A stretch of 6,444 nucleotides of DNA from Flavobacteriales bacterium (lineage in GTDB: Bacteria; Bacteroidota; Bacteroidia; Flavobacteriales_D; Crocinitomicaceae): positions 1 through 6,444 of the forward strand of contig CANHQC010000122.1 in NCBI GenBank assembly GCA_947462695.1. The letters run 5' to 3'. A program made the translations under genes and the position numbers. This document shows positions 1 through 6,047 of this stretch, piece by piece. Positions within the stretch are counted from its first letter, which is position 1; every line of letters starts with the position of its first letter. The notes under the pieces are model-generated. The model was not told where the DNA came from, made no database searches, and saw only the letters and a list, made by a program, of their open reading frames with translations.

Positions 1-485
1 ACAAGGACATCTGTATTTGTCGGCTTAAGTTGATGAGCACGGTTAAGATGAGATACAAGATTAAAATTATAATTCCCAGAAACGTATTTGAAATAATGGT
101 AGTCAAACGATTCTTTACCTGTTTTTTCAAGCTGATTAACCAAGCCAACCATTCTTTGTTGCTCATTCGATATTGGTGATCTTGAAGAAGTGTTCTTTCT
201 TGAAGCTATAAAGCTATTTTGAAGTTGAAAGGCCAATTTTTGTTGGAGTTGTGTTGATGATCCAGCAGTTTGTTCAACTGTTGATTTGGATTGAATTTTG
301 GGTGCTTCAGCTTTTTTCGTTGTTTGAATTTCTTTTGTACGGTAGTCCATTTCTTGAGGGCTTTCCTCTAGTTGAGGAGCAGTATTGATCTCTGGTGCAT
401 TAGCAGAGTTGGTAGGTTGGACAATTTGAGCAAAGGACTGAAAAGCCAAACAAAAGAAAAGACTGAAAAATATACGTTGCTGCAT
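1..485 (-). CDS. Secreted protein of unknown function, 3' end beyond window
   Basis: The frame is open from an ATG at 485-483 to the window edge, giving 161 codons with no stop. An in-frame TGA at 533-531 lies upstream, so this ATG is the only ATG start available. Residues 1-20 (MQQRIFFSLFFCLAFQSFAQ) form a clear type I signal peptide: two basic or polar residues, a Phe/Leu-rich core and an AFA-like cleavage site before Gln. The product is therefore exported to the periplasm or outer envelope. Residues 21-105 are low-complexity, rich in Gln, Ser, Thr, Glu and Lys, and probably disordered. From about residue 108 the chain looks folded, with helical segments, aromatic residues and a stretch ending HLNRAHQLKPTNTDVLV that resembles the start of a TPR-type repeat. 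That resemblance is inference from a short fragment. The gene begins 79 bp after the response-regulator stop. I saw no terminator between them, so co-transcription is possible. I do not recognise the family. Confidence 0.75.
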   Translation of the reverse strand, partial: MQQRIFFSLFFCLAFQSFAQIVQPTNSANAPEINTAPQLEESPQEMDYRTKEIQTTKKAEAPKIQSKSTVEQTAGSSTQLQQKLAFQLQNSFIASRKNTSSRSPISNEQQRMVGLVNQLEKTGKESFDYHYFKYVSGNYNFNLVSHLNRAHQLKPTNTDVL

Positions 486-564
486 AATAACGAAAATAAC
501 GCCTTTACTACACGAATAGAAAAAAAAGGTTCAATTCGTTCAAAAAAGAGTGTGTAAAAACCTA

Positions 565-1248
565 TCAATTAAACGCAGCATCACCAGCAAAGAGGAATTT
601 ATTCGGCGAGACAAGGTTGGTCTTTACTGCATACATTACAATTCCTGCAGTATTTTTCACTCCTAATTTAGCCATGATGTTTTTTCGGTGTGTGTTTACT
701 GTGTGGCTACTTAAAAACAATTGATCTGCAATTTGCACATTGGTCAATCCTTCAGCGATAAGTTTGATAATTTCATTTTCACGTTCAGAAAGAATAATTG
801 GTTCGCAGTTGAAGGAGTCAAAATCAATATCATTCACATCGATTGATGCTTTGCGAATCGTTTCTAAAATCTGACCACAGAAAAATTTACTACCGTTTGC
901 CGTTTCCTCGACAGCGTTTATAATTTCACCGACATCACAATCTTTTTTAATGTATGAGGTTACCCCTGATCTCAGGGCATCGACTAACGTTTGGGCAGAC
1001 TGTTCAGGTGTAATTGCTATGAAACGAACACCTTTGTTTTGCGACAAGATTTTGGGAATTACGTCTATATCAAATCCAAAACTGGTGTAATCAATTACAA
1101 CGATTCCAGCACCAAAAGAGTCAATTTGGGATTGCAACTCATCTTTCGATCGTGCTTCACCCACAATTTCAACTCCTGGTTGAGCTTGAAGTATTGTCCG
1201 CAAGCCTATTCTGACAAGATCATTGCTATCTGCTAAAATGACGTACAC
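565..1248 (-). CDS. NarL/FixJ (LuxR-type) response regulator transcription factor
   Basis: This is a two-domain DNA-binding response regulator of 227 residues from a GTG at 1248. The N-terminal receiver (about 1-115) shows the phospho-acceptor Asp53 (VVID), Thr80 (AIT) and Lys101 (YIK). Of the usual acidic pair only Asp7 is present: the second position is Ser8 (LADSND rather than LADDHP). The MPG loop after Asp53 is also not conserved. The C-terminal LuxR helix-turn-helix (about 150-214) is well conserved, with LSERENEIIKLIAEGLTN and SSHTVNTHRKNIMAKLGV. The frame extends upstream to a TTG at 1272 (235 residues), with a TGA just beyond and no in-frame ATG. I prefer GTG because it places the receiver's first strand at the N-terminus and because a promoter-like box overlaps the TTG. 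No histidine kinase is visible nearby, so the signal and targets cannot be named. Family assignment is firm; start choice is not. Confidence 0.9.
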   Translation of the reverse strand: MYVILADSNDLVRIGLRTILQAQPGVEIVGEARSKDELQSQIDSFGAGIVVIDYTSFGFDIDVIPKILSQNKGVRFIAITPEQSAQTLVDALRSGVTSYIKKDCDVGEIINAVEETANGSKFFCGQILETIRKASIDVNDIDFDSFNCEPIILSERENEIIKLIAEGLTNVQIADQLFLSSHTVNTHRKNIMAKLGVKNTAGIVMYAVKTNLVSPNKFLFAGDAAFN

Positions 1249-1269
1249 CTTATTTAGAATTAATTTAAA

Positions 1270-1296
1270 CAAAAATAAGGATCATTTTGAAACAAA
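1270..1296 (-). promoter_or_regulatory. Possible Bacteroidota promoter for the response regulator
   Basis: On the minus strand, TATTTTTG (1277-1270) matches the Bacteroidota -7 consensus TAnnTTTG. A TTTG (1296-1293) lies 15 bp upstream, shorter than the usual spacing of about 17-23. Transcription would start near 1263-1265. That is downstream of the TTG codon at 1272, so it favours GTG 1248 as the start codon. Such boxes are common by chance in AT-rich DNA, so this is tentative. Confidence 0.3.
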
Positions 1297-1300
1297 GTGA

Positions 1301-1363
1301 TTTTCGGAAAGAACATTTTTTAAACAGGAAAGACAGTGCCTAAAAATAGATTCTTTCCGAAAA
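1301..1363. repeat. 13-bp perfect inverted repeat with competing inner hairpin
   Basis: TTTTCGGAAAGAA (1301-1313) is the exact reverse complement of TTCTTTCCGAAAA (1351-1363). Between them, ATTTTT (1315-1320) can pair with AAAAAT (1342-1347), extending one long interrupted hairpin. A second GGAAAGA at 1327-1333 can also pair with TCTTTCC at 1352-1358, so the right arm has two mutually exclusive partners. Each arm carries a TTTCNGAAA quasi-palindrome, with centres at 1306 and 1358, 52 bp apart. The element lies 25 nt after the glnA stop and next to the putative response-regulator promoter. Neither strand has a U-tract after the stem, so it is not a classical terminator. It could be an operator pair or an RNA switch. 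Confidence 0.6.
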
Positions 1364-1388
1364 CCAACTAATTGAGAATAAGCTTCGT

Positions 1389-3575
1389 TTATCGCGTAAA
1401 CAGCATTTCTCTGAATTTCGGCAATGGCCAAAGTTCATCATCGATAAGCAATTCTAACTTATCTGCGTGGTAACGAATTTCATCAAAGTAAATCCTCACT
1501 TTATCGCAATAAGCAATCGCTTTATCTTCTGCATGATCAATTTTGTTTGCTGCTTTGCGCGCCATGAGCATATTATCTGCAGCCAATTTCATGGTATTAA
1601 GGTGAATGGCAATCCGTTGGATTAAATCAATTTGGACTTTTGCAGCTTCCTTTCCGGCTTTATTTCCAAGCACATCAAAAAGTCCTTGCACATTCTTGAT
1701 TAATTTATTTTGGTACTCAACCACAGCAGGAATAATCATTGACAGTACCACATCACCCATTATACGTGCCTCTATCTGAATTTTCAAAATGTAATTTTCG
1801 AATTCGATTTCTTGGCGGGCTTCCAATTCTCTTGGTGTCAAGACCCCCATTTCATTAAATAGTTTTAATACCGATTTATCCGACCACACTTTCAATGCAC
1901 GAGGCGTATCTTTCAGGTTATTCAAACCACGTTTCTCCGCTTCCTTCACCCATTCATCGCCGTAACCATTTCCTTCGAATCGAATCTTCTTGGATGCCTT
2001 AATGAGGTTTTGTAATTCTTTCAGTATTGCCTCATCCTTGCCCTCCCCTTTCTCGATTCGCGCATCAACAGACACTTTAAACACTTTTAATTGACTTGCT
2101 ACGATTGTATTGATGACAATCATTGCAGAGGCGCAATTAGCGGAAGAACCAACAGCTCTAAATTCAAATTTGTTACCGGTAAATGCAAAAGGAGATGTTC
2201 GGTTACGATCCGTATTATCCAGCATGATTTGCGGAATTTTACCAATGTTCAGTTTCAACTCCGTTTTATCCTGAGGCGTCATTTTACCCGCCTTAATATT
2301 CTTCTCTAAATCGTCGAGTAAATTTGACAATTGTGTACCGATAAAAGCAGAGATTATCGCCGGTGGCGCTTCATTGGCTCCTAGTCGGTGATCGTTACCT
2401 GCAGATGCGATACATGCACGTAAAATATCTGCATGATCGTGAATAGCTTTTATTGTATTGACAAAGAACGTTAAGAATTGCAGGTTACTTTTGGGATTTT
2501 TACCCGGTGCAAGAAGATTTACGCCTGTATTTGTTCCAAGTGACCAGTTGTTGTGTTTTCCAGAGCCATTGACACCTGAGAATGGTTTTTCATGAAGTAA
2601 GACACGGAAATTATGTTTTCGCGCGATTTTTTCCATCAAATCCATTAACAACAAGTTGTGGTCATTGGCTAAGTTACATTCTTCGAACATTGGCGCACAT
2701 TCAAATTGGTTCGGTGCCACCTCGTTGTGGCGAGTTGTAACTGGAATTCCCAATAAAATTGATTCGCGCTCGAACTCGCGCATAAATGCGGTAACCCGAT
2801 CAGGAATAGAACCAAAATAATGGTCTTCTAATTGTTGACCTTTTGCAGCTGCATGACCAAATAATGCACGACCTGTCATCATTAAATCTGGACGTGCATT
2901 GAAAAGTGCTTGGTCAATGAGAAAATATTCTTGTTCCCAACCCAATGTGGCGTTCACCTTATTTACGTTCTTATCAAAATACTGGCAAACTTCTGTGGCC
3001 GCTTGATCGACCGCACTTAATGCCTTAATAAGGGGCATTTTGTAATCTAACGACTCACCCGTATAGGAAATGAAAATTGTTGGAATGCAAAGTGTTTTGC
3101 CAATAACGAAAGCTGGAGAAGATGGATCCCATGCCGTATACCCGCGCGCCTCAAATGTATTTCGAATACCACCATTTGGAAAAGATGATGCATCTGGTTC
3201 TTGTTGAACTAATAAGTCTCCATCAAATCGTTCGATAGCTTTACCTGGTCCAACAGGTTTAAAAAAGGCATCGTGTTTTTCTGCTGTAGCTCCAGTTAAC
3301 GGTTGAAACCAGTGCGTATAATGCGTTGCACCTTTTGTAATCGCCCAATCTTTCATTGCAGAAGCCACCTGATCAGCCATTTTCCGATCTAGACGCGTGC
3401 CATTCTGTATGGATTCTTGCATAGATTTGAAGGCATCAGATGGAAGGTACTCGCGCATTACTTCAATGTGAAATACGTTTTTACCATACAATTCAGAAAC
3501 CTTTGCATCTAATTCAACTTGATAAGGTGTTCTATTTAACACATCTTGGTAAGCTTGCTGACGTTTTGTGGCCAT
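1389..3575 (-). CDS. glnA: Glutamine synthetase type III (GSIII)
   Basis: The enzyme is cytosolic and condenses glutamate and ammonia to glutamine using ATP, the entry step of ammonia assimilation. The 728 residues fit the type III family (about 725-730), much longer than GSI or GSII. Conserved blocks run in order: THYTHWFQPLTG (84-95), active-site GWEQEYFLID (212-221, Glu214 and Glu216), TRHNEVAPNQFECAP (281-295), the nucleotide/substrate motif NGSGKHNNWS (336-345), GNDHRLGANEAPPA (393-406), and NRTSPFAFTG followed by KFEFRAVGSS (458-478). The helical C-terminal extension typical of GSIII ends in WPLPKFREMLF. The start is ATG 3575, preceded by a very A-rich leader as is normal in Bacteroidota. 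The gene appears monocistronic: a strong terminator lies upstream at 3697-3732 and a 116-140 bp gap follows. No PII or ammonium-transporter gene is beside it. The alternative symbol glnN is also used for this type. Confidence 0.97.
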   Translation of the reverse strand: MATKRQQAYQDVLNRTPYQVELDAKVSELYGKNVFHIEVMREYLPSDAFKSMQESIQNGTRLDRKMADQVASAMKDWAITKGATHYTHWFQPLTGATAEKHDAFFKPVGPGKAIERFDGDLLVQQEPDASSFPNGGIRNTFEARGYTAWDPSSPAFVIGKTLCIPTIFISYTGESLDYKMPLIKALSAVDQAATEVCQYFDKNVNKVNATLGWEQEYFLIDQALFNARPDLMMTGRALFGHAAAKGQQLEDHYFGSIPDRVTAFMREFERESILLGIPVTTRHNEVAPNQFECAPMFEECNLANDHNLLLMDLMEKIARKHNFRVLLHEKPFSGVNGSGKHNNWSLGTNTGVNLLAPGKNPKSNLQFLTFFVNTIKAIHDHADILRACIASAGNDHRLGANEAPPAIISAFIGTQLSNLLDDLEKNIKAGKMTPQDKTELKLNIGKIPQIMLDNTDRNRTSPFAFTGNKFEFRAVGSSANCASAMIVINTIVASQLKVFKVSVDARIEKGEGKDEAILKELQNLIKASKKIRFEGNGYGDEWVKEAEKRGLNNLKDTPRALKVWSDKSVLKLFNEMGVLTPRELEARQEIEFENYILKIQIEARIMGDVVLSMIIPAVVEYQNKLIKNVQGLFDVLGNKAGKEAAKVQIDLIQRIAIHLNTMKLAADNMLMARKAANKIDHAEDKAIAYCDKVRIYFDEIRYHADKLELLIDDELWPLPKFREMLFTR

Positions 3576-3600
3576 ACTTCTGTATTTTTTTAATTTTTTA

Positions 3601-3608
3601 CAAAACTA
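3601..3608 (-). promoter_or_regulatory. Likely -7 promoter element of glnA
   Basis: On the minus strand TAGTTTTG (3608-3601) fits TAnnTTTG, with the glnA ATG 25 nt further on. The start of transcription would be near 3595, giving a leader of about 20 nt made almost only of A and T. I could not find a TTG at the expected -33 distance, where the DNA is a run of A and G. The assignment therefore rests on one box and its position. Confidence 0.4.
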
Positions 3609-3696
3609 CCCCCTTTTTTTCTATCTAATTTTATTTTTTTTACGTTTTTTATGAACACACCCCTGTTTTTTGACGGGTATCATTGAGAATTTGCAA

Positions 3697-3732
3697 AAAA
3701 ATAAGGCACACCTGAAAGTGTGCCTTATTTTT
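3697..3732. terminator. Strong bidirectional intrinsic terminator
   Basis: A perfect 15-bp stem, AAAAATAAGGCACAC (3697-3711) with GTGTGCCTTATTTTT (3718-3732), closes a 6-nt loop. The GC-rich core GGCACAC is flanked by A-runs on one side and T-runs on the other, so it can act in both directions. On the minus strand it would block read-through into glnA. On the plus strand it would stop antisense transcripts leaving glnA. Confidence 0.85.
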
Positions 3733-3739
3733 GCATGCG

Positions 3740-3784
3740 ATGCATACATCTAAACCTAAACGAATCTACTACTATAACCATTAA
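3740..3784 (+). other. Putative 14-residue Tyr-rich micro-ORF (copy A)
   Basis: ATG 3740-3742 opens MHTSKPKRIYYYNH followed by TAA at 3782-3784. The last seven codons lie in the direct repeat and are matched at 4030-4048, where the copy has one Tyr codon fewer. Three consecutive Tyr codons just before a stop, followed by a hairpin and a terminator, recall attenuator leader peptides. However, no plus-strand structural gene follows in the window. Translation is unproven. Confidence 0.2.
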
Positions 3785-3786
3785 AC
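3763..3786. repeat. Direct repeat copy A (24 bp)
   Basis: This copy reads AATCTACTACTATAACC followed by ATTAAAC. It matches copy B at 4030-4050 except for one extra ACT triplet. The flanks also share a TAAAC-AAA pattern upstream. The copies start 267 bp apart and lie on either side of the second terminator. Confidence 0.75.
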
Positions 3787-3788
3787 GT

Positions 3789-3854
3789 TTGATAAAAATG
3801 AAACAAATCACCGCACCAAAAAACTTGTTTCAACCAAGTAAGTATTTTTATCAG
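3789..3854. other. Long two-part hairpin between the terminators
   Basis: An outer stem pairs GATAAAAAT (3791-3799) with ATTTTTATC (3844-3852). It extends by T3790-A3853 and a T-G wobble. An inner stem pairs GAAACAA (3800-3806) with TTGTTTC (3825-3831) around an 18-nt loop, with an unpaired segment at 3832-3843. The arrangement lies between repeat copy A and the second terminator, as expected of a structured leader or small RNA. Part of it coincides with a 22-codon plus-strand ORF (ATG 3798, TGA 3864-3866) beginning MKQITAPKNLF. Confidence 0.4.
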
Positions 3855-3869
3855 CAAAGGAAATGACAT

Positions 3870-3909
3870 AAAAAAAAAGCATCGATCCGTTGACCGATGC
3901 TTTTTTTTT
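3870..3909. terminator. Second bidirectional intrinsic terminator
   Basis: A core stem GCATCG (3879-3884) with CGATGC (3895-3900) is extended by nine A-T pairs (3870-3878 with 3901-3909). Two more pairs (T3886-A3893 and C3887-G3892) form inside the loop. Each strand ends in at least nine U residues. On the minus strand it is the first convincing terminator after the pdxH-M16 operon, about 240 nt past the last stop. On the plus strand it would end a transcript of the island to its left. Confidence 0.85.
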
Positions 3910-3973
3910 GCTTTTTTTCACAACAGCAGTAACTATGAAATAGCTGCCCGAACCACTGTTGATTTGTTTAAAA

Positions 3974-4048
3974 ATGAATACAGTTAAAAATTACAAAAAA
4001 CTGATTTCCCGAACTATTAAACAAAAGCTAATCTACTATAACCATTAA
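3974..4048 (+). other. Putative 24-residue micro-ORF (copy B)
   Basis: ATG 3974-3976 opens a Lys-rich peptide beginning MNTVKNYKKLISRTIK and ending in QKLIYYNH, with TAA at 4046-4048. Its C-terminus corresponds codon for codon to the micro-ORF at 3740-3784, with Tyr-Tyr in place of Tyr-Tyr-Tyr. It has no downstream plus-strand gene and no obvious ribosome binding site. It may be a degenerate copy of the same element or a coincidence of the repeat. Confidence 0.2.
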
Positions 4049-4050
4049 AC
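4030..4050. repeat. Direct repeat copy B (21 bp)
   Basis: This copy is identical to 3763-3786 except that it lacks one ACT triplet, leaving AATCTACTATAACC followed by ATTAAAC. It lies about 100 bp downstream, in the minus direction, of the M16 peptidase stop. Confidence 0.75.
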
Positions 4051-4148
4051 TGAAACGAAGATATAAGACAAAAGCGATCCTGCCAATATTCTTCAGTGAA
4101 ATGAATTTAATCTTCAGTAAACCTCATTTTATCGATTAAAAAAGGTCT

Positions 4149-5396
4149 TTAATCTTTATTTTCAGCTAAATCAAACGTGAGAATTGAGCACCTAGAAGGA
4201 TCTAAATACCGATTTGCTGTTTCCATTAATTGTTCAGAAGTCAACGCGTCTATTCCGTCATGAATCGCTTTAATCGTATCGATTGTATTCATGAGTAAGA
4301 GACTTTTACCAAGCCCAAGCATCAAGCCAGAGTTACTGTCCATTCCTAATGCTAAGTGACCTTTTAGCTGTTCTTTTGCGCGACTTAATTGAAGCACACC
4401 AAATTTTTGATCGCACATTTTTTTTAGTTCTTTGTACACCAATTCAATGGTACGGTGGCTGTACTTTTGTTCTGAACCAATGTATACGCTCCAAAATCCG
4501 GTATCTAAATATGGCGTATAATTTGCCTCGACATTATACGCATAACCGTATTTTTCGCGAATAGATAGATTCAACCTGGAATTCAGCGCAGGTCCACCAA
4601 GGCAATTAATTAAAAGCGACATTGCTCGGTGTTCGGAATCATTGTAACTTGGTGCTAATGCGCCAATTAATGAATGTACCTGGTAATTACCTTCCATTGT
4701 CTTTATTGAGAATGGCGCATAGGTATCAAACGGTTCCATTTCTGGCTTAACCGTACCATTTTTAGCCGAAGAAAAACACCGTTCAAGCAATCGAACTAAC
4801 CGGTTTAAAGAAGCATTACCCACGTAGGAAATCACCATTTTATCAATGACAAAGTAATTTGCTACATATTCTTCCAAATCGGAATGGGTAAATGCTTTTA
4901 CCGTTTCTTTTGTACCCAAAATATTATTGCCTAACGGATGATCTTTAAACAGGTAGGCTTCAAAATCATCGAATAACTTATCCGAGGGACTATCTAGGTA
5001 GGAATTGATTTCATCTATTACAATTTCTTTTTCTTTTTTTATTTCCTTCGAGGGAAAAACAGAATTCAAGGTAATATCTGCCAATAACTCAGCAGCTCGA
5101 GAAATATGGTCATTCGTAAATGAAGCGTACACACACATCTCTTCTTTTGAGGTGTAGGCATTCAACTCTCCACCAACTGCATCAAGCCTAGAAAGAATAT
5201 GAAACGTTTTTCTTTTTTTCGTTCCCTTAAAAATGCAATGCTCAAGAAAATGAGCTAGTCCTTCTTTGCCTTTTGGCTCAAATCTGGATCCTGCTAAAAA
5301 GGTAATTCCAAGATGAGCCACATGTGTTTGGGTATTGAGGTAAACAAGCCTTATGCCATTCGACAACTCAATAATTTCAGGTTCTACCTCACGCAT
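4149..5396 (-). CDS. M16 family zinc metallopeptidase (pitrilysin/MPP type)
   Basis: The 415-residue protein has the inverted zinc motif His49-Phe-Leu-Glu52-His53 (HFLEHCIFKGT). The third ligand, Glu129 (VIDEINSY), sits at the 76-residue spacing expected of M16. GGELNAYTSKEEMCVYASF (75-93) is the conserved strand after the active site. The C-terminal M16 domain carries LNLSIREKYGYAYNV, with the Arg280 and Tyr287 pair expected to hold substrate. It should therefore be an active zinc protease that cuts peptides or unfolded proteins inside a closed chamber. There is no signal peptide, so it is probably cytosolic. M16B enzymes of this size usually work as homodimers or as an active/inactive pair. 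No partner gene is adjacent, so a homodimer is likely. Its ATG follows the pdxH stop by 2 bp (TAACTATG), which suggests translational coupling. Physiological substrate unknown. Confidence 0.93.
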   Translation of the reverse strand: MREVEPEIIELSNGIRLVYLNTQTHVAHLGITFLAGSRFEPKGKEGLAHFLEHCIFKGTKKRKTFHILSRLDAVGGELNAYTSKEEMCVYASFTNDHISRAAELLADITLNSVFPSKEIKKEKEIVIDEINSYLDSPSDKLFDDFEAYLFKDHPLGNNILGTKETVKAFTHSDLEEYVANYFVIDKMVISYVGNASLNRLVRLLERCFSSAKNGTVKPEMEPFDTYAPFSIKTMEGNYQVHSLIGALAPSYNDSEHRAMSLLINCLGGPALNSRLNLSIREKYGYAYNVEANYTPYLDTGFWSVYIGSEQKYSHRTIELVYKELKKMCDQKFGVLQLSRAKEQLKGHLALGMDSNSGLMLGLGKSLLLMNTIDTIKAIHDGIDALTSEQLMETANRYLDPSRCSILTFDLAENKD

Positions 5397-5398
5397 AG

Positions 5399-6043
5399 TT
5401 ACGGGTTCTTTCTAAAAACAATCCAATCGTTGTCTTTTCTTTCATAAACGATTCGATCATGCAAGCGAGAAGGACGACCTTGCCAAAATTCTATTTTTCT
5501 CGGATCAACTGTATAACCTCCCCAATGTGGCGGCCGAGGTATGGAATCCGGAAACTGTTCAGAATAACGTGAAAATCGTTGCAACAACGTTTCTCGGTCA
5601 TCCAATTCATCAGACTGATGCGATGCCCATGCACCGAGTTGGCTTTCTCTTGGACGTGATGCGAAATAGTCATCACTTAATTTTTCGTTCAATTTTTCAA
5701 CATGTCCTTCAATCCTAATTTGACGCTGCAAGCCAGGCCAAAAGAAGAGTATTGAAACGGACTTATTTTGAGCCATTTCTTTGCCTTTTTGACTAAGGTA
5801 ATTGGTGTAAAAGACGAATTGTTTATCGACCAACTCCTTCAAGTAGACAATTCTTGAACTGGGTTGACCTTTATGACTAACTGTAGACAACGTCAGGGCA
5901 TTTGGCTCGGGCTGACCAGTTGTAAATGCTTCAGTATACCAGTCAGAAAACAATTGAAACGGCTCATGGCCGAAATGACCCTCCAAACTTCCCTGGTCGA
6001 AATCTTTATGATCGTCGCGTAACTGACGTATAATTTCATCCAT
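5399..6043 (-). CDS. pdxH: Pyridoxamine 5'-phosphate oxidase (PNPOx)
   Basis: This FMN-dependent cytosolic enzyme oxidises pyridoxamine or pyridoxine 5'-phosphate with oxygen to pyridoxal 5'-phosphate, the final step of vitamin B6 synthesis and salvage. The 214 residues match the family length. Family signatures are present along the chain: SRIVYLKE (63-70), FVFYTNYLSQKG (76-87), RQIRIEGHVEK (107-117), SDDYFASRPRESQLGAWASHQS (123-144), PRPPHWGGY (169-177), and the substrate-binding Arg193 and His195 in IEFWQGRPSRLHDR (184-197). The C-terminus reads VFRKNP where most homologues end in a variant of RLAP, a small conservative deviation. ATG 6043 lies 4 bp after the upstream stop, and its own stop lies 2 bp before the M16 gene, so it is the middle gene of an operon. 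The product should form a homodimer with two FMN at the interface. Identification is very secure. Confidence 0.97.
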   Translation of the reverse strand: MDEIIRQLRDDHKDFDQGSLEGHFGHEPFQLFSDWYTEAFTTGQPEPNALTLSTVSHKGQPSSRIVYLKELVDKQFVFYTNYLSQKGKEMAQNKSVSILFFWPGLQRQIRIEGHVEKLNEKLSDDYFASRPRESQLGAWASHQSDELDDRETLLQRFSRYSEQFPDSIPRPPHWGGYTVDPRKIEFWQGRPSRLHDRIVYERKDNDWIVFRKNP

Positions 6044-6047
6044 AGTT

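Larger units (their letters stand above)
3576..4148. other. 573-bp intergenic region with hairpins, repeats and micro-ORFs
   Basis: This gap separates the M16 peptidase stop from the glnA start. From left to right it holds the A/T-rich glnA leader and promoter box, a bidirectional terminator (3697-3732), a 137-bp island containing repeat copy A and a long hairpin, a second bidirectional terminator (3870-3909), and repeat copy B (4030-4050). Smaller structures are a bulged stem GCAG/CTGC with CTA/TAG (3926-3947) and the octamer TCTTCAGT twice, 21 bp apart (4090-4097 and 4111-4118). I found no conventional gene in it on either strand. Confidence 0.7.

Noticed and set aside
512..539. ACGAAT/ATTCGT stem between the regulator and the secreted protein as a terminator
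   Set aside because: The stem is short (6 bp) with a 16-nt loop, and the T-run lies in the loop rather than after the stem.
372..557. Plus-strand ORF over the start of the secreted protein gene
   Set aside because: The minus strand here carries a clear signal peptide and a 161-codon open frame. The plus ORF has no recognisable features and covers the intergenic gap.
1301..1363. Inverted repeat as a rho-independent terminator of glnA
   Set aside because: On both strands the stem is followed by non-U sequence (ATCACTTT or CCAACTAA), so it lacks the release tract.
3926..3947. Bulged hairpin GCAG/CTGC with CTA/TAG as a regulatory RNA
   Set aside because: It is short and bulged, and stems of this quality arise often by chance. 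It is noted only as part of the intergenic description.
4134..4154. GATTAAA/TTTAATC hairpin over the M16 stop codon as a terminator
   Set aside because: The stem is only 7 mostly A-T pairs, and no U-tract follows it in the minus direction. The hairpin at 3870-3909 is far stronger.
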